Source: Reticulitermes lucifugus (lineage: Eukaryota; Arthropoda; Insecta; Blattodea; Rhinotermitidae). From it: a stretch of DNA of 28,136 bases. The position numbers and the translations under genes are program-made. The stretch spans positions 31,356-59,491 of the forward strand of contig JAKCWW010000464.1 of NCBI GenBank assembly GCA_026260175.1. The letters are read 5' to 3'. Shown here one piece after another: positions 1-9,651 of the stretch (the first letter of the stretch is position 1; the number at the start of each line of letters is the position of its first letter). Below the pieces are notes generated by a model that saw nothing but the letters and a program-made list of their open reading frames with translations, searched no databases and was not told the origin of the DNA.

Positions 1-63
1 AGCTGACGACCTATTAGCTTCTCAAGAAGGACTCTGCTCCATGGAGTTAGTTAGTTAGTTAGT
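1..63 (+). mobile_element. 3' end of a LINE-like element with (GTTA)n tail, truncated by window edge
   Basis: The first 45 bases read in one frame as A-D-D-L-L-A-S-Q-E-G-L-C-S-M-E-L-V-S and run into a GTTAGTTAGTTA tail. From memory this peptide phrase and tail follow the MNLRVP-type C-terminus seen in many predicted cockroach retroelement ORFs. A segment of that upstream type occurs at the far right end of this window. The short length makes the assignment tentative. Nothing functional can remain in so small a piece. Confidence 0.4.
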
Positions 64-240
64 AGGTGACGTATGGACTACATTCGTGTGATTCACGATA
101 GGAATCAGTGAGAGGCTTTCTGTACACAAAAATTAACCTTCAGAATCAATAAAGTGCATAAAATGTCTAAAGTGGTTTGGTGAATAATAGATTTTCAAGA
201 ATGGTTTTTATTCATGGAGTTAGTTGCTCAGTGACTCAGT

Positions 241-266
241 TATTTAGTTAGTTAGGTAGTTAGTTA
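241..266. repeat. second imperfect GTTA microsatellite
   Basis: Short run of GTTA/TTAG units with one GGTA interruption. It is preceded near 216 by ATGGAGTTAGTTG, the same word that precedes the first GTTA run at about 41. The two runs are therefore probably parts of one duplicated element tail and not independent microsatellites. Confidence 0.6.
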
Positions 267-1183
267 CCAAAGTCCGAGATAGTCACACCTCAGGCCACGC
301 TAATTGTCACAAGTAAATGTATATAAATAGCTACGACCGTAATAGCTCTGTCAGTAGGGTGACTAGGTTACGGGATGGAGGACAGGGCTCGAGGTTGGTT
401 CCTGACATGGTCATACATATTTGTGTTATCCGCAACGTCGAGACCGGACACCTGGCCTACCCAGCCACCTGTACAGTAATTACCGGAGACAGTCCTGTGG
501 CAACACATTCAGACCATAAATCTGACTCCTCGCTTCCACCAAGCGGTGGAGTTAAGAAAACGCAGAGGTATATCTACGCTGTCCCATAGATATCATGGAG
601 TGGAGTTTAATAAATACAGAGTTAATAAGAGTAGGCGACCTCAAATTTGTACACGCTGCACAAAACTTTATCACTTTGGGCTGAAACTGGATATTTAGTA
701 CGATCGCCCACATTAATTTTCAGCGAACTGCAACGTACCCTGTCACAGATTAATTATATCCACTATTTGATGAGAGAGAGAATTCCGTTAGAACCAAACT
801 AACATTCTTTTGTTATTACTGGTACAAGAGCATAGTAATGTCAGGTACCTTAGAAGGGGTTACAATTGGGGGCGTCTTTCCAGTTCGCTATATACAACAG
901 TTAGCAAGCATTCGGTTGTGCTGTCATTATCATGACCCCCCATCCTGAACATACAAATTGATTCCCACTAATTACGTTTCTCCAATTACAGGATTAGTTG
1001 AGTCTTGCTAGAATACATTACCTCAGCACAGTTCTACCATGCTTATAGCTTCAGTTCTGTTTAGCCGGAATCAGTTACCTTGTGTGTTGGTGAAAGGTGA
1101 TGTCACATGCAGCGTTATGTGCGGAGGAACTATTGGTTTATTTTTCAACGTAGCGGAGGGTTTTGAGTATAAGATGTAACCAA
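267..1183. other. Unassigned sequence, no recognised gene
   Basis: Contains a 90-codon open frame at 317-589 (+) that I do not recognise. It is somewhat GC-richer than its surroundings, but has no family motif and no splice context I can support. Nothing else stands out. Confidence 0.5.
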
Positions 1184-1254
1184 AATACTTATTAAAATAA
1201 GTAATAATACTTATTAGAATAATAAGTAATAATACTTATTAAAATAAGTAATAC
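1184..1254. repeat. AT-rich tandem array of short palindromes
   Basis: About three copies of a unit built on ATACTTATTAAAATAAGTAAT. Each copy is itself an inverted repeat (ACTTATT / AATAAGT), so the array can fold as consecutive hairpins. The units vary slightly (AAAATAAG, AGAATAATAAG). Confidence 0.8.
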
Positions 1255-1454
1255 TTCTGAACTTGTTTCATCCATCAAGGACAACACTTCGCCACAGCTC
1301 TAAATCAGCTGTTTGTATTTAAACCGGTATGCCCCAAATTAAAGTATATTTTTTGTCGTCGTTTTGGGTACTTTGAGAAACACGGTTCTTTCTTCGCCAC
1401 TTTGGTTTGGAATTTCTTGTATTATAAATCGTGAATGTACATTTCACTCCTGAA

Positions 1455-1640
1455 TTTTCCAAAATTTTGTGACGTCGGTCGATTCGACAAAAATCCAAGT
1501 CCCCTGGGATGTTACGCCGTGAGGAATGGTAAATAGTCCAACGTTTCGAAGGAGCAAATTACCATGAAGAGGTACGCAGTACGCTTCTCCCAAACATCGT
1601 CAATTGTTCAGCAGTCGACATCATACAACATCCCAGAATA
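1455..1640. repeat. Dispersed-repeat remnant with inverted CTGGGATGTT motifs
   Basis: CTGGGATGTTACGCCGTG near 1505 is matched in inverse orientation by AACATCCCAG near 1627. Between them lies CCAACGTTTCG, whose complement CGAAACGTTGG is a phrase often seen downstream of hammerhead-bearing Penelope-like elements. I infer a decayed repeat of that type; the boundaries are not defined. Confidence 0.35.
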
Positions 1641-2180
1641 TTTGGATTTTCACCAGCATCTCTAGGACAGCCTCAAATCTCGCAGTGTTTGATTCTATGA
1701 TTCATATTACGGTGCGGACGGATATCGGACAGCGAATAGGATAGTGTCCAAAACAATTGAAGTGGATCTATGCGAAACCTATCATTGTAATAAATCTTAG
1801 AGGATCACAAGAAACCTCGCAGCCTGTACATGTTTTAGACCTTTAAGATGACAGTCAAGTCATGACGGGCTGGATTAACGGTGTTCGATTGCTAGCAGAA
1901 GCAGGTGCTTTCTTCTGCATCATGTTCATAGTCTTAACGACTCCTTCAGCCTTCCACTCAGTAGGTACCGTGGTTTGTTTCTCCGAAGATCATAAAGCCG
2001 TCGAGACATGACGCTGACTTCTCAGTTCCATCCAGTGCCGACAGTACTCGTCAGAATGCATGAAGCTACACTGCCACACCTCAGCCTGCCGTCGTGTTTT
2101 TAGTGGGTTTCCGATGTGGTTTAGTTGTGCAGGATGCGTTTTGCGATGATGTTAGGGGAAAAGGTGATTAAAGGAATGTA
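1641..2180. other. Unassigned sequence
   Basis: No recognised gene, RNA or repeat. No frame longer than about 60 codons carries a motif I know. Confidence 0.4.
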
Positions 2181-2184
2181 AAGG

Positions 2185-2370
2185 ATTTTTAAGAATTCGT
2201 TTTTTGTCGTAATTGAGCTACCATCCCGGGATTTAACTCGAGTGAAAGAGAAAACCACCAGAAGTTATATTCAGACTAGCAAGTGCATAAATGGAGATTC
2301 GAACCGGACACTTCCTGAATGTAGGTCTACAACGTTACCGCTGTATCAACCTGCTCCAAGTTGTGGTGCT
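2185..2370 (-). mobile_element. tRNA-derived SINE-like copy (family C), reverse strand
   Basis: Read on the minus strand, a tRNA-like head holds an A-box-like TTGATACAGCGGTAACG and a good B box GGTTCGAATCTCC (complement at about 2293-2306). A body follows with TGGTGGTTTTCTCTTTCACTC and CCCGGGATGGTAGCTC, then an A-rich tail near 2185-2200. The order of B box, TGGTTTTC and GGGATGGT is shared with the copies at 4950 and 21548. Such SINEs are transcribed by RNA polymerase III and mobilised by a partner LINE. No target-site duplication was confirmed. Confidence 0.6.
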
Positions 2371-4529
2371 TAGACTGTTATTAAGCCACTAACAACTTTA
2401 CTTTGGTTTAAATAATAACGTTCCATCACTTAGCAGACATTAATGAAAAATAAATGAGATGCTTAACAAATTTTGTAGTACGTGCAGAAAACGTTTAGTT
2501 GGCCTTATCTGTTTATAAAGCAGCAGTGCCTACGTGTGCCGCTTGGTTTAACGCTAACTAACACATTTTATCTGTAAACTTATTTGTCAGATGCTCTTGG
2601 TTCTCAGAAGATAACATTAGTTATGAAGATTACCAACTTCTTGCATGTGACGTCGTGTAATGTGTACTGACATTTCACAGTAACATTCTGCTTCCGTCTC
2701 CAAGATAGAAGAGTTTCCCTGAAACTTCGCCGTCAGAATCTTTAATCTCTCAAAGAGCAATTGTTTCCCTAAACTTAATTTACCAACTGTTTGTAGTAGA
2801 CACAAAATGCATGCCTGTGAGATAATAACCAATTTTTAAAATAAAGTGAACGGGTTTCCTTCGCACACCCCGGCGGGAGGGCCGGAACATGACACATGTC
2901 TTCGCTTTACGGCAGCGCTGAGAGAAAATGCATAGAACTTTGTAAAAAGCTTCGCCATACAGGGGGTGAACCCGCATAGTTCTCTGTCTGTCACAATCCA
3001 TCTTGCTGGAATATTGAATCGTGCTAGAGCCTACGTGGTCGAGGCAAAAACGTGAATATTAAGTCCTGAATATATATCATCAACGTGCAACAGTTGGTCA
3101 CGGTGCAGAATGAGCGGTTGTGGCCGTTTGGTGGCACGCATGTGAAAAATAAAGTCTTACACACGTACAGATAATAATTCCTTTGTACTACGTACCGGAA
3201 AGTAATGATCACTATGCCTTATACCGATGCCTTTCTGTCTCTTTCACCCTGCCTCTCTGTGTTGCTGTGTTTTCCACTAACACCTTCTGTACTCAACTGA
3301 AGCTCAATGACTCGTATTTCACAGGGAACTCACACCCGAAATTAAAGTCTATCCATCACGACGCATTACGAGGACTCGGTTCTTCTTTCTCCAAGTATAG
3401 GAAGGGTTGTAATTTCCTTACCTATCAGGTTCTGTGTTGTACTGTGCTTACTGACTACTGCCTGGACACACCTGTTTCTAGCATGCCTAAAATTTTGGAC
3501 GGACGATTATTAGATACAGTCAATTTTGAACGGTTTTGCCGGGAATAGAGAGCAGGCATGCTCATCTCCTATGACGCTGTAAGTATTTCAGATTATATGG
3601 TGTCAAATGGTAGGACGATGAGGCGTAATTGAATTCAGAGTTTATAGAAGAAAGGGGCGCTGTTGCCTAAAGAGTCTGAAGAAAGCCATCACAAGTCTCC
3701 GTTAGCATATCTGGCTTCCTGACCAAGAATCGATACGGCCGTCGCCAAATATACATCAGAAACCGCACCACTTGAGTCATCTTGCCCGATACCGCCACCT
3801 AATGGAAAGCTCTGGCGATAAGCACACTTCGCCTTGCGTCCTGTGCAAATCTTTGCGCACTGCAATTACTCATTTTGTAGTAGAAACGAATTGAATTTGC
3901 ATAACAAAGTAAATATTTAGTACATCTACGTATGTGTCGAAATATGATTCAATATAAATCAGCCACACAAGCTTCCTTTCTTCCCTATATTTTGAAACAT
4001 GCTCTGAAAGAAGGACAAAATTTGGGAAAATAAATTTGTAAAAAGACTTAGATACTGTACATAACTACTGATTAATTGATATGTGCAAATAATCAAAGTA
4101 CTTTAATAAAGTATGATAATCTGCACTTTGCGTGTTCCTGTGAACATGTCAACGAACAGTCGGTTCGTCTAATAGGCAGTGAGGTTCGTGCCTGAATAAC
4201 CGTTAGACTGTGTGTCCTATGTTGTCAGTCACTTGAGCTAGTCTTCAGATTGTGATGTGACAGGCCGCTTTGATTTCTGATGCTGCAGATTGCTTCTTCT
4301 CTTTCATGTGTATGTGGCGTTTCATAAGTAGCTGTTGGATATATATAACTCAACCAAGGCGAATGGTTCTGCGGCGACAAAATTATTCGACAGAACAGAA
4401 CTTGTTGCTGTGCTGCGGCACAGTTCTGTTTATTAGACGGACTGGGGCAGTCTCTCACTGGCTAGATAACCACTTGCTTGGTCGGGATATAATTTGTATA
4501 CTCGAAATTATGAACAGGTTAGCCGTTTC
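2371..4529. other. Unassigned sequence with several short ORFs
   Basis: Open frames at 3183-3548 (+, 121 codons), 2780-3001 (-) and 4225-4533 (both strands) were read. None shows a domain, repeat or conserved motif I recognise. The stretch near 2850-2960 is GC-rich for the neighbourhood and may be an old repeat. Confidence 0.4.
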
Positions 4530-4534
4530 TTGAT

Positions 4535-4640
4535 CTCAGTCAATAAAATGTAGCTGCGGAATAAACGGCCGAAGTTCGATTCCCGAAACTGGATGGTTAG
4601 GGCTTTTGTGTTTCTTATCGCGTCCAGTGGCTGTTTGTGT
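4535..4640 (+). mobile_element. Possible SINE head (weak)
   Basis: AAGTTCGATTCCCG at about 4572-4585 is a good polymerase III B box. A degenerate tRNA-like stretch (CTCAGTCAATAAAATGTAGC) precedes it and GGATGGTTAGGG follows. The A box is poor and no tail is visible, so this is offered only as a decayed tRNA-derived element. Confidence 0.3.
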
Positions 4641-4949
4641 CATTTATCCTCTTATACAGTGGAAACTGGGGATTGTTATTTTGGTGGTTAAGTGTTCGGT
4701 TCCTGAAGCTTAGCTCCACTGTGCCTCATCCATCTGGCATGAAACTACACGCCATCACATAATAAGATCTTCTTTGACGTTGTGCTTAAATACAGGGCCA
4801 AGCTTACCGTTACTGTTACTTTTATGTTATAGTTTAACGACGCTGGCAGTAGCTTGGACGACATGCCTTCGAATGGTAGGGTTATTACTGAATAACGGGT
4901 TTCAAAGTACTGTATGTAGTAGGAAGCTGTTTTGATCTAATTCAGAGGA

Positions 4950-5085
4950 CTATCCCGGAATATACCTGCAGAAACTGAGGAACACCACGGAAGATCTCAG
5001 CCAGGATATCCTGCATTCAGGTTTGAACCCAGATCTTCGGAATACGAAGGACGAGTAGCAATCACTCGTGCGGCAAATTACCTTT
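4950..5085 (-). mobile_element. tRNA-derived SINE-like copy (family C), reverse strand
   Basis: On the minus strand a tRNA-like head leads to the B box GGGTTCAAACCTG. The body reads CCTGGCTGAGATCTTCCGTG, GTGTTCCTCAGTTTCTGC and CCGGGATAGTCC. It lines up with the plus-strand copy near 21570-21680 (CCTGACTGAGACATTCATGG, TTTTCCTCAGTCCTTCC). Family membership is inferred from this shared order and spacing. The copy is diverged. Confidence 0.6.
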
Positions 5086-5089
5086 ACTT

Positions 5090-6605
5090 CGTGTTATTAT
5101 TTAACTTGTCACGAATTCAGGCTATTTTGTTCTTCAAACTTAATCACTTTTGACCCTTTGGAGCCTGAAATTGTTGTAATTAATATATGAGAATTCAGTT
5201 CCTACCCAAAGAAAACACACAGCATCTCAATTATGAGGACCAACCTATTAATGTTCTTTAGCTTATCAACTGTTTACAGAAAACCATAAGAAAACCATGG
5301 CTCTTTGTAGACGAAATGCACTTTTCAAAGCATGTGGCAAATAGAACTTTTGCAAAGGCTCGTCTTCAGTTTTTTGTTTAATCGAAGAATGTTCCTGGTG
5401 ATAGAGGGAAATGTCTTTTTGTGGTCGTAATCTGTATTTGATTTAATGTTTGACATAGATGTCAATATCTTTCTGTAGAGACCACTCGAGAGTTCTGATT
5501 AACTTCGGGGTGCATATAAACTGTGGAAGGTTAGTAGGGAGGCCTGGCTTGATTGAAAATTGGACAGTTTTAGTTCATTACCTCGTTCTTTGTTTGTGTA
5601 CGAACCATCCTTAAACTCGAGAATATATGTAGTTGGTTTTCCTGGCATTAGGGCGGACGGAGGAGGTTTCTGTGAACAGGCCTTAATCTAATGTCTTTTC
5701 TGAGGGTGGCGTTTTGTTGAACACTAAAAATATTCTGTGCTTTCCAATGAATATAGTTGTTGGGCAGGCTGTAGTGTAAGAGTCCTCCCTGTATCTCATA
5801 TCCTCCAGCTTCTCACTCTTGCTGCAAAGACACGTCTTCTCAATACACCGCAAGCACTCCATCTTCTGCCACCGAGTACCAACAGAGGCGTGTTTTCCGT
5901 CTCACACCCAAGTCCTCTGTTTGTTTCTTGGGTTTAGGCAGCGTTCACATTACAATTCGCCATACCAACATTTCTTGAACTAAAATTGAAAACAGGAGCT
6001 GACATTTCTGACATAAACACAGCCCAAACCTGTTAATACCCGCATCTTAATTATACAAGTATATATAATTGAAAATTTTACTTACAGTTTTGGCATTTCC
6101 ATCGAGGGTGTGATATTTCGTGGTTACGACAGGAAGGTACTGGAAGTCACTTTAAGGACAGTTTGTATGAATCTCTGAAATCCGCAAGATACGAAGTGGA
6201 ACTTGCTTCTTGGAGCTGCAGATCTACTCCTACATATGACTTAATGGAATGCAACTTTATTGTAAGCCCATCCTATTTTATGGTAAGACAAAGTAATATG
6301 TGTCATAAAACTGGGAAGACCTTCCCCCTATTTAAAATAATACATATCAGGTATCGCTATGCAGAACATCTAGAGGGGCAGAAGTCATCGAACTACTATA
6401 ATTTACTGTCATTAAATACATTGGGTGGAACGTGTTATTCTCCCACATCCGTCACGATGTTCTCGGGGTGGGGGGGGGAGATTTTTCAAAATTGCATACT
6501 CAGCTCTTGTCTCTCCTATCTTAGCTACACGCTCAGCTCATCACAACCTTATAGACTCCCGTATCTTAACCACAAATACCCCACTATTTGACATTCTAAA
6601 TTACT
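5090..6605. other. Unassigned sequence
   Basis: Short open frames at 5737-5937 and 6163-6591 (+) have no recognised motif. A G-run (GGGGTGGGGGGGGAG) sits at about 6466-6480. Otherwise AT-rich non-coding sequence as far as I can tell. Confidence 0.4.
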
Positions 6606-6609
6606 CGTA

Positions 6610-6626
6610 TTTTCATCATCCATAGG
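6610..6626. repeat. Left target-site duplication of SINE-A copy 1
   Basis: TTTTCATCATCCATAGG here is repeated at 6900-6917 with one extra C. The two lie immediately outside the SINE ends, as expected for LINE-machinery insertion. Confidence 0.8.
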
Positions 6627-6899
6627 TCCGGGATAGCGTAGTCGGTATAGCGACTCGCTACGGGCTGGACGGCCCGGGAATCTAATCTCGGTGCGGGCGA
6701 AATTTTCCGCACCCGTCCAGATCGGCCCTGGGGCTCACCCAGCCTCTTGTACAATGGGTACCGGGTTTCTTTATGGGGACTAAAGCGACAGGGGCGTGGC
6801 GTTGACTACTCACACCCAAATAACGCCGAGGTTAAAGAAAGATTACAGCTATACATAACCCTCTAAACCCAGGTCTTCATGGCGTCTTCTAGGATGAAC
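6625..6899 (+). mobile_element. tRNA-derived SINE (family A), near full length
   Basis: The head shows an A box (GATAGCGTAGTCGG at about 6632-6645) and a decayed B box (GGGAATCTAATCTC, 6676-6689; the second copy has the intact form). The body carries CACCCAGCCTCTTGTACAAT and GGGTACCGGGTTTCTTTATG, which matches the copy at 8186. It ends in a region related to the other copy's CCTTTACCTTT tail. A 17-bp duplication flanks it (6610-6626 and 6900-6917), which fixes the ends and shows insertion by target-primed reverse transcription. Translated shadows of this SINE (GLDGPGIES-like, PVQWVPGL-like) are, from memory, common in predicted cockroach and termite proteins. Confidence 0.88.
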
Positions 6900-6917
6900 T
6901 TTTCCATCATCCATAGG
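6900..6917. repeat. Right target-site duplication of SINE-A copy 1
   Basis: TTTTCCATCATCCATAGG, one base longer than the left copy at 6610-6626. Confidence 0.8.
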
Positions 6918-7473
6918 AAGAAGTATTCTCCTCAGAACTTTATTTTAAAGTACTTGACTTTATTTTCTTATCTCAAATGGAAGACAATGTTCATAGTACC
7001 TGGCAAAATGCTTTAGTTTTAAAGTAGATGGGTTTGTAAATTTTATTTAATTGAATAGCAACGAAGGTTTTCAGAATCTTATCTGCCTTTTAATATTATA
7101 ATGAATCTGGTTGTCAGGTTTTGTTGTTGCCCCCAAATGCGTAATTGTGAAATACATTTCAAATTTTGTACCACATATAGTTATATTACTACTTTATTAC
7201 TGATTTTTATTTCAGAACTTTTCCTTACAGTATTTAATTTTATCTGAATGTGCTTCTGTAACAACTTTATTCTTGTTTTGTTAAAGTTTCTGTACTTGTA
7301 TTTTATGCTTTGTAAGACCTGCCCTATATTTCCCTCCAGCACATTTACATCATTAGCAAAAACATTTCTTTATTTTAATTTTCCAAGCCTTATTTCTTTA
7401 AACCGGTACGTTTTGAAATGATCTCAATTCGCAGTTTGACTAGAATAAGTACCTCATCTAAAATGGTCTATAG
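6918..7473. other. AT-rich unassigned sequence
   Basis: Strongly T-rich non-coding sequence with no open frame of note. No RNA gene or repeat boundary identified. Confidence 0.45.
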
Positions 7474-7618
7474 CTTAAGATTCAAGTGTTCTGTGATGTT
7501 ACAATATGTCACTGGGTAAGTAGTTCCCTACATTTCGAAGGTACTAAGATCATTCGAGACTTCGGAAACTACGTACAAGCGATCACAGCCTAACATCAGA
7601 GAAAACTTGAATCTGAAG
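7474..7618. repeat. 145-bp imperfect foldback (inverted repeat)
   Basis: CTTAAGATTCAAGTGTTCTG at the left edge pairs with the right edge, whose complement reads CTTCAGATTCAAGTTTTCTC; the match continues through GATGTTA on both arms. Inner parts (GTAGTTCCC / GTAGTTTCC, TTCGAA) pair less well around a centre near 7546. The whole unit could be a foldback MITE or the inverted terminal part of a larger dispersed repeat. No target duplication was resolved. Confidence 0.6.
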
Positions 7619-8173
7619 CAACACCATTGTGAGACCCAAATATCTTGTATCGTCTGTAGTTATTAATTCCGTAACACAGGAAAGACAACGGGATTTCTTT
7701 ATCATCTGTGATTTCTGTGCATTTTCTGCCCATGTACCTTAATATCTTTGGGAGTGTTTGGCTATTTATAGTTTTACTGGATATTTTATCCTAATGCACA
7801 TTATTTTCAAAGAATATTCTTTGTTTATGCCAGACGATTTGCTGCAGGAAACCAAGAATATACTAATATCAGGTAATAAACTTCATAACGGTTCAGTCTT
7901 TTGATAGGAAACGTCTTAGTCAAAAATACAGAGTACTCCGATGTATACCCTTTTAATTAAAGTAATGTATTTGTTTTAATCAGACATAGTTTATGTGTAA
8001 ATTAAGTAAACTTAGACTTTCCTATGGTGTGTCCTTACGCTTACAGGTCACAGGGGGTTCATAACATACACGGCAGGCCCGCGACTCATATTATGGAAGT
8101 TTTATAATTGTAATCCAGAATGTACTACTTTGACTGAAGTTTTCGTCAGGATAAAATCGTTTTCATACCAGGG
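7619..8173. other. AT-rich unassigned sequence
   Basis: No gene or RNA motif seen. AT-rich and stop-dense in all frames. Confidence 0.45.
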
Positions 8174-8424
8174 TTTCTCAATTTACTACGGGCTGGACGG
8201 TCCGGGAATCGAATCCCAGGCGGGCGAAATTATCCATGCCGGCCAGGCCAGCCCCGACGTCCACCCAGCCTCCTGTACAATGGGTACCTGGTTTTTCTTG
8301 GGGGTAAAGCGGCCGAAGTGTGTGCTGATCACCCACCTCCTTCAAGTGCCGGGTCGACTACCCTCTGTACCTGCATAGGCATGTCATAAGGTGACCTTAC
8401 CTTTACCTTTCTCTTTTTCAATTT
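8174..8424 (+). mobile_element. 5'-truncated tRNA-derived SINE (family A, copy 2) with flanking duplication
   Basis: The SINE body spans about 8186-8412. It starts inside the tRNA head at CTACGGGCTGGAC and keeps a perfect B box (GGGAATCGAATCCC, 8204-8217), but has lost the A box. It then follows copy 1 through CACCCAGCCTCCTGTACAAT and ends in an ACCTTACCTTTACCTTT tail. TTTCTCAATTT at 8174-8184 and TTTTTCAATTT at 8414-8424 form an approximate 11-bp target duplication. The 5' truncation plus duplication is typical of target-primed reverse transcription. The 82-codon open frame at 8130-8378 is a shadow of this repeat, not a gene. Confidence 0.85.
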
Positions 8425-9399
8425 CACAGTTCTTCTCCACAGTTCCTCGTCTCCATAAGCCTTAAAGCGAAAGCGTGAAGAATGCGCTGCCAACGCACCG
8501 CTGAGACATGAACGCCACTGCACTAACTCTCCCTTTCATCCCTTCTGTTTCCGTTGTCTTATATTGGCTAATTTGGGGTGACTGATGTTTCCTTAACATC
8601 GTAAGAAAATAAATTCCAAAGCGCCACCACGAAGCGAGTCTATAATAACATCTGACAAAATACATGGACGTGATGCAAATAAGTCTAAACGTTTGGGCTT
8701 TGTACAACAAGTTGGAGGAAGCTGAATTAAAAAGAAAAAGGAAAAGTGTTTGTATAAAAAATCGAAGGATGTAATACAAGAACTTATGTACGGACGTACT
8801 CTAGACCTTAGGGTATAAAAGGTCAACTAAGAGAGAAATATTTGGTTGTCGTATATACAAATTATTTTAGTGGTTTTACGTAATTTTCATTTTATAGCCT
8901 AATTATTTCCTTATCCTTATTGAAACCATGGAATCAGAATTAAACCAGAAGAATCTGGATATCATGTAGAAAGCATTCAGAATATGAATGAGTATCGTAT
9001 AAAATTGTTAGTGATACTCAGGTTTCAACGAGTATCAGATTGCACGGTAATATCATAACAACTATCCCCGGTTCAGGGACTTTAAAACACACAAAATATA
9101 AGAACTAATGACGCAATAGATAAACAGCATATATGTTCTATAGTTCATTTGGTCTGTGAATATTTCTCCAGAACAGTTGAGGCGCTTTTTGCTTTCATCC
9201 ATTTGTGTTCTCCATATTCCTGCCTGTCAGATAAACTACATAACTTGAGTCTTCTCCTACACATAGTGAACGCCATAAAAGAGGCGTTTCAAAACTTGTC
9301 TATAAATTTAATAACTTAATGAGCAAATCCATAAGAAATAAATGTTTTTCAAGGCGTATAAACTTATGTAATCGTACATAAAATATCATCTCTGCTATA
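8425..9399. other. Unassigned sequence
   Basis: Two overlapping minus-strand open frames (8462-8826) are rich in Phe, Leu, Ser and Tyr, as expected of AT-rich non-coding DNA, and carry no known motif. The word GAGTATC(A/G) recurs three times near 8985-9035. Confidence 0.4.
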
Positions 9400-9651
9400 T
9401 ACAGTGAGTTCTGCTGTAATCCGATAGTTGTATTCTGGTTGTACCTCGCGTTAGAAAAAATAGCGTAATAAAAATGGTAGGGGTTATAGAAGAAATAGGG
9501 CACCATACGTTCACATTGGTCGCTGAAATCGCGTAATAATCAACTCGCGTATGCGAAATTTCGCGGATTGCAAACAGTATTCACCTAATCATCAATCGCG
9601 TTGTAGCCAGTTCGCGTGAATTAAACACACGTAATAGCAGAACTGATTATA
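9400..9651. mobile_element. pogo/Tigger-like MITE (first)
   Basis: The left end reads TA-CAGTGAGTTCTGCTGTAATCCG from 9400. The right end, complemented, reads CAGTTCTGCTATTACGTG and is followed by TA. The inverted ends start with CAGT and sit in TA dinucleotides, as in IS630-Tc1-mariner elements of the pogo/Tigger type. The interior of about 200 bp has several TCGCG-containing words (TTCGCGTGAA, AATCGCG, CTCGCG) and no transposase, so it is non-autonomous. The right boundary is uncertain by a few bases. Confidence 0.65.

Noticed and set aside
1-270. GTTA/TTAGG-like runs as telomeric repeat
   Set aside because: The unit is the four-base GTTA, not the insect telomeric TTAGG; only isolated GTTAGG words occur.
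317-589. 90-codon ORF as a possible exon
   Set aside because: No recognised domain, no supported splice sites, and size expected by chance.
3183-3548. 121-codon ORF as a possible gene
   Set aside because: No motif, ordinary AT-rich composition, no promoter or splice evidence.
6625-6700. Candidate tRNA gene
   Set aside because: A and B boxes are present but the cloverleaf is imperfect, and the sequence continues into a shared SINE body with a target duplication.
8130-8378. 82-codon plus-strand ORF
   Set aside because: Shadow of the SINE-A copy; from memory the peptide is a repeat-derived phrase in cockroach gene predictions.
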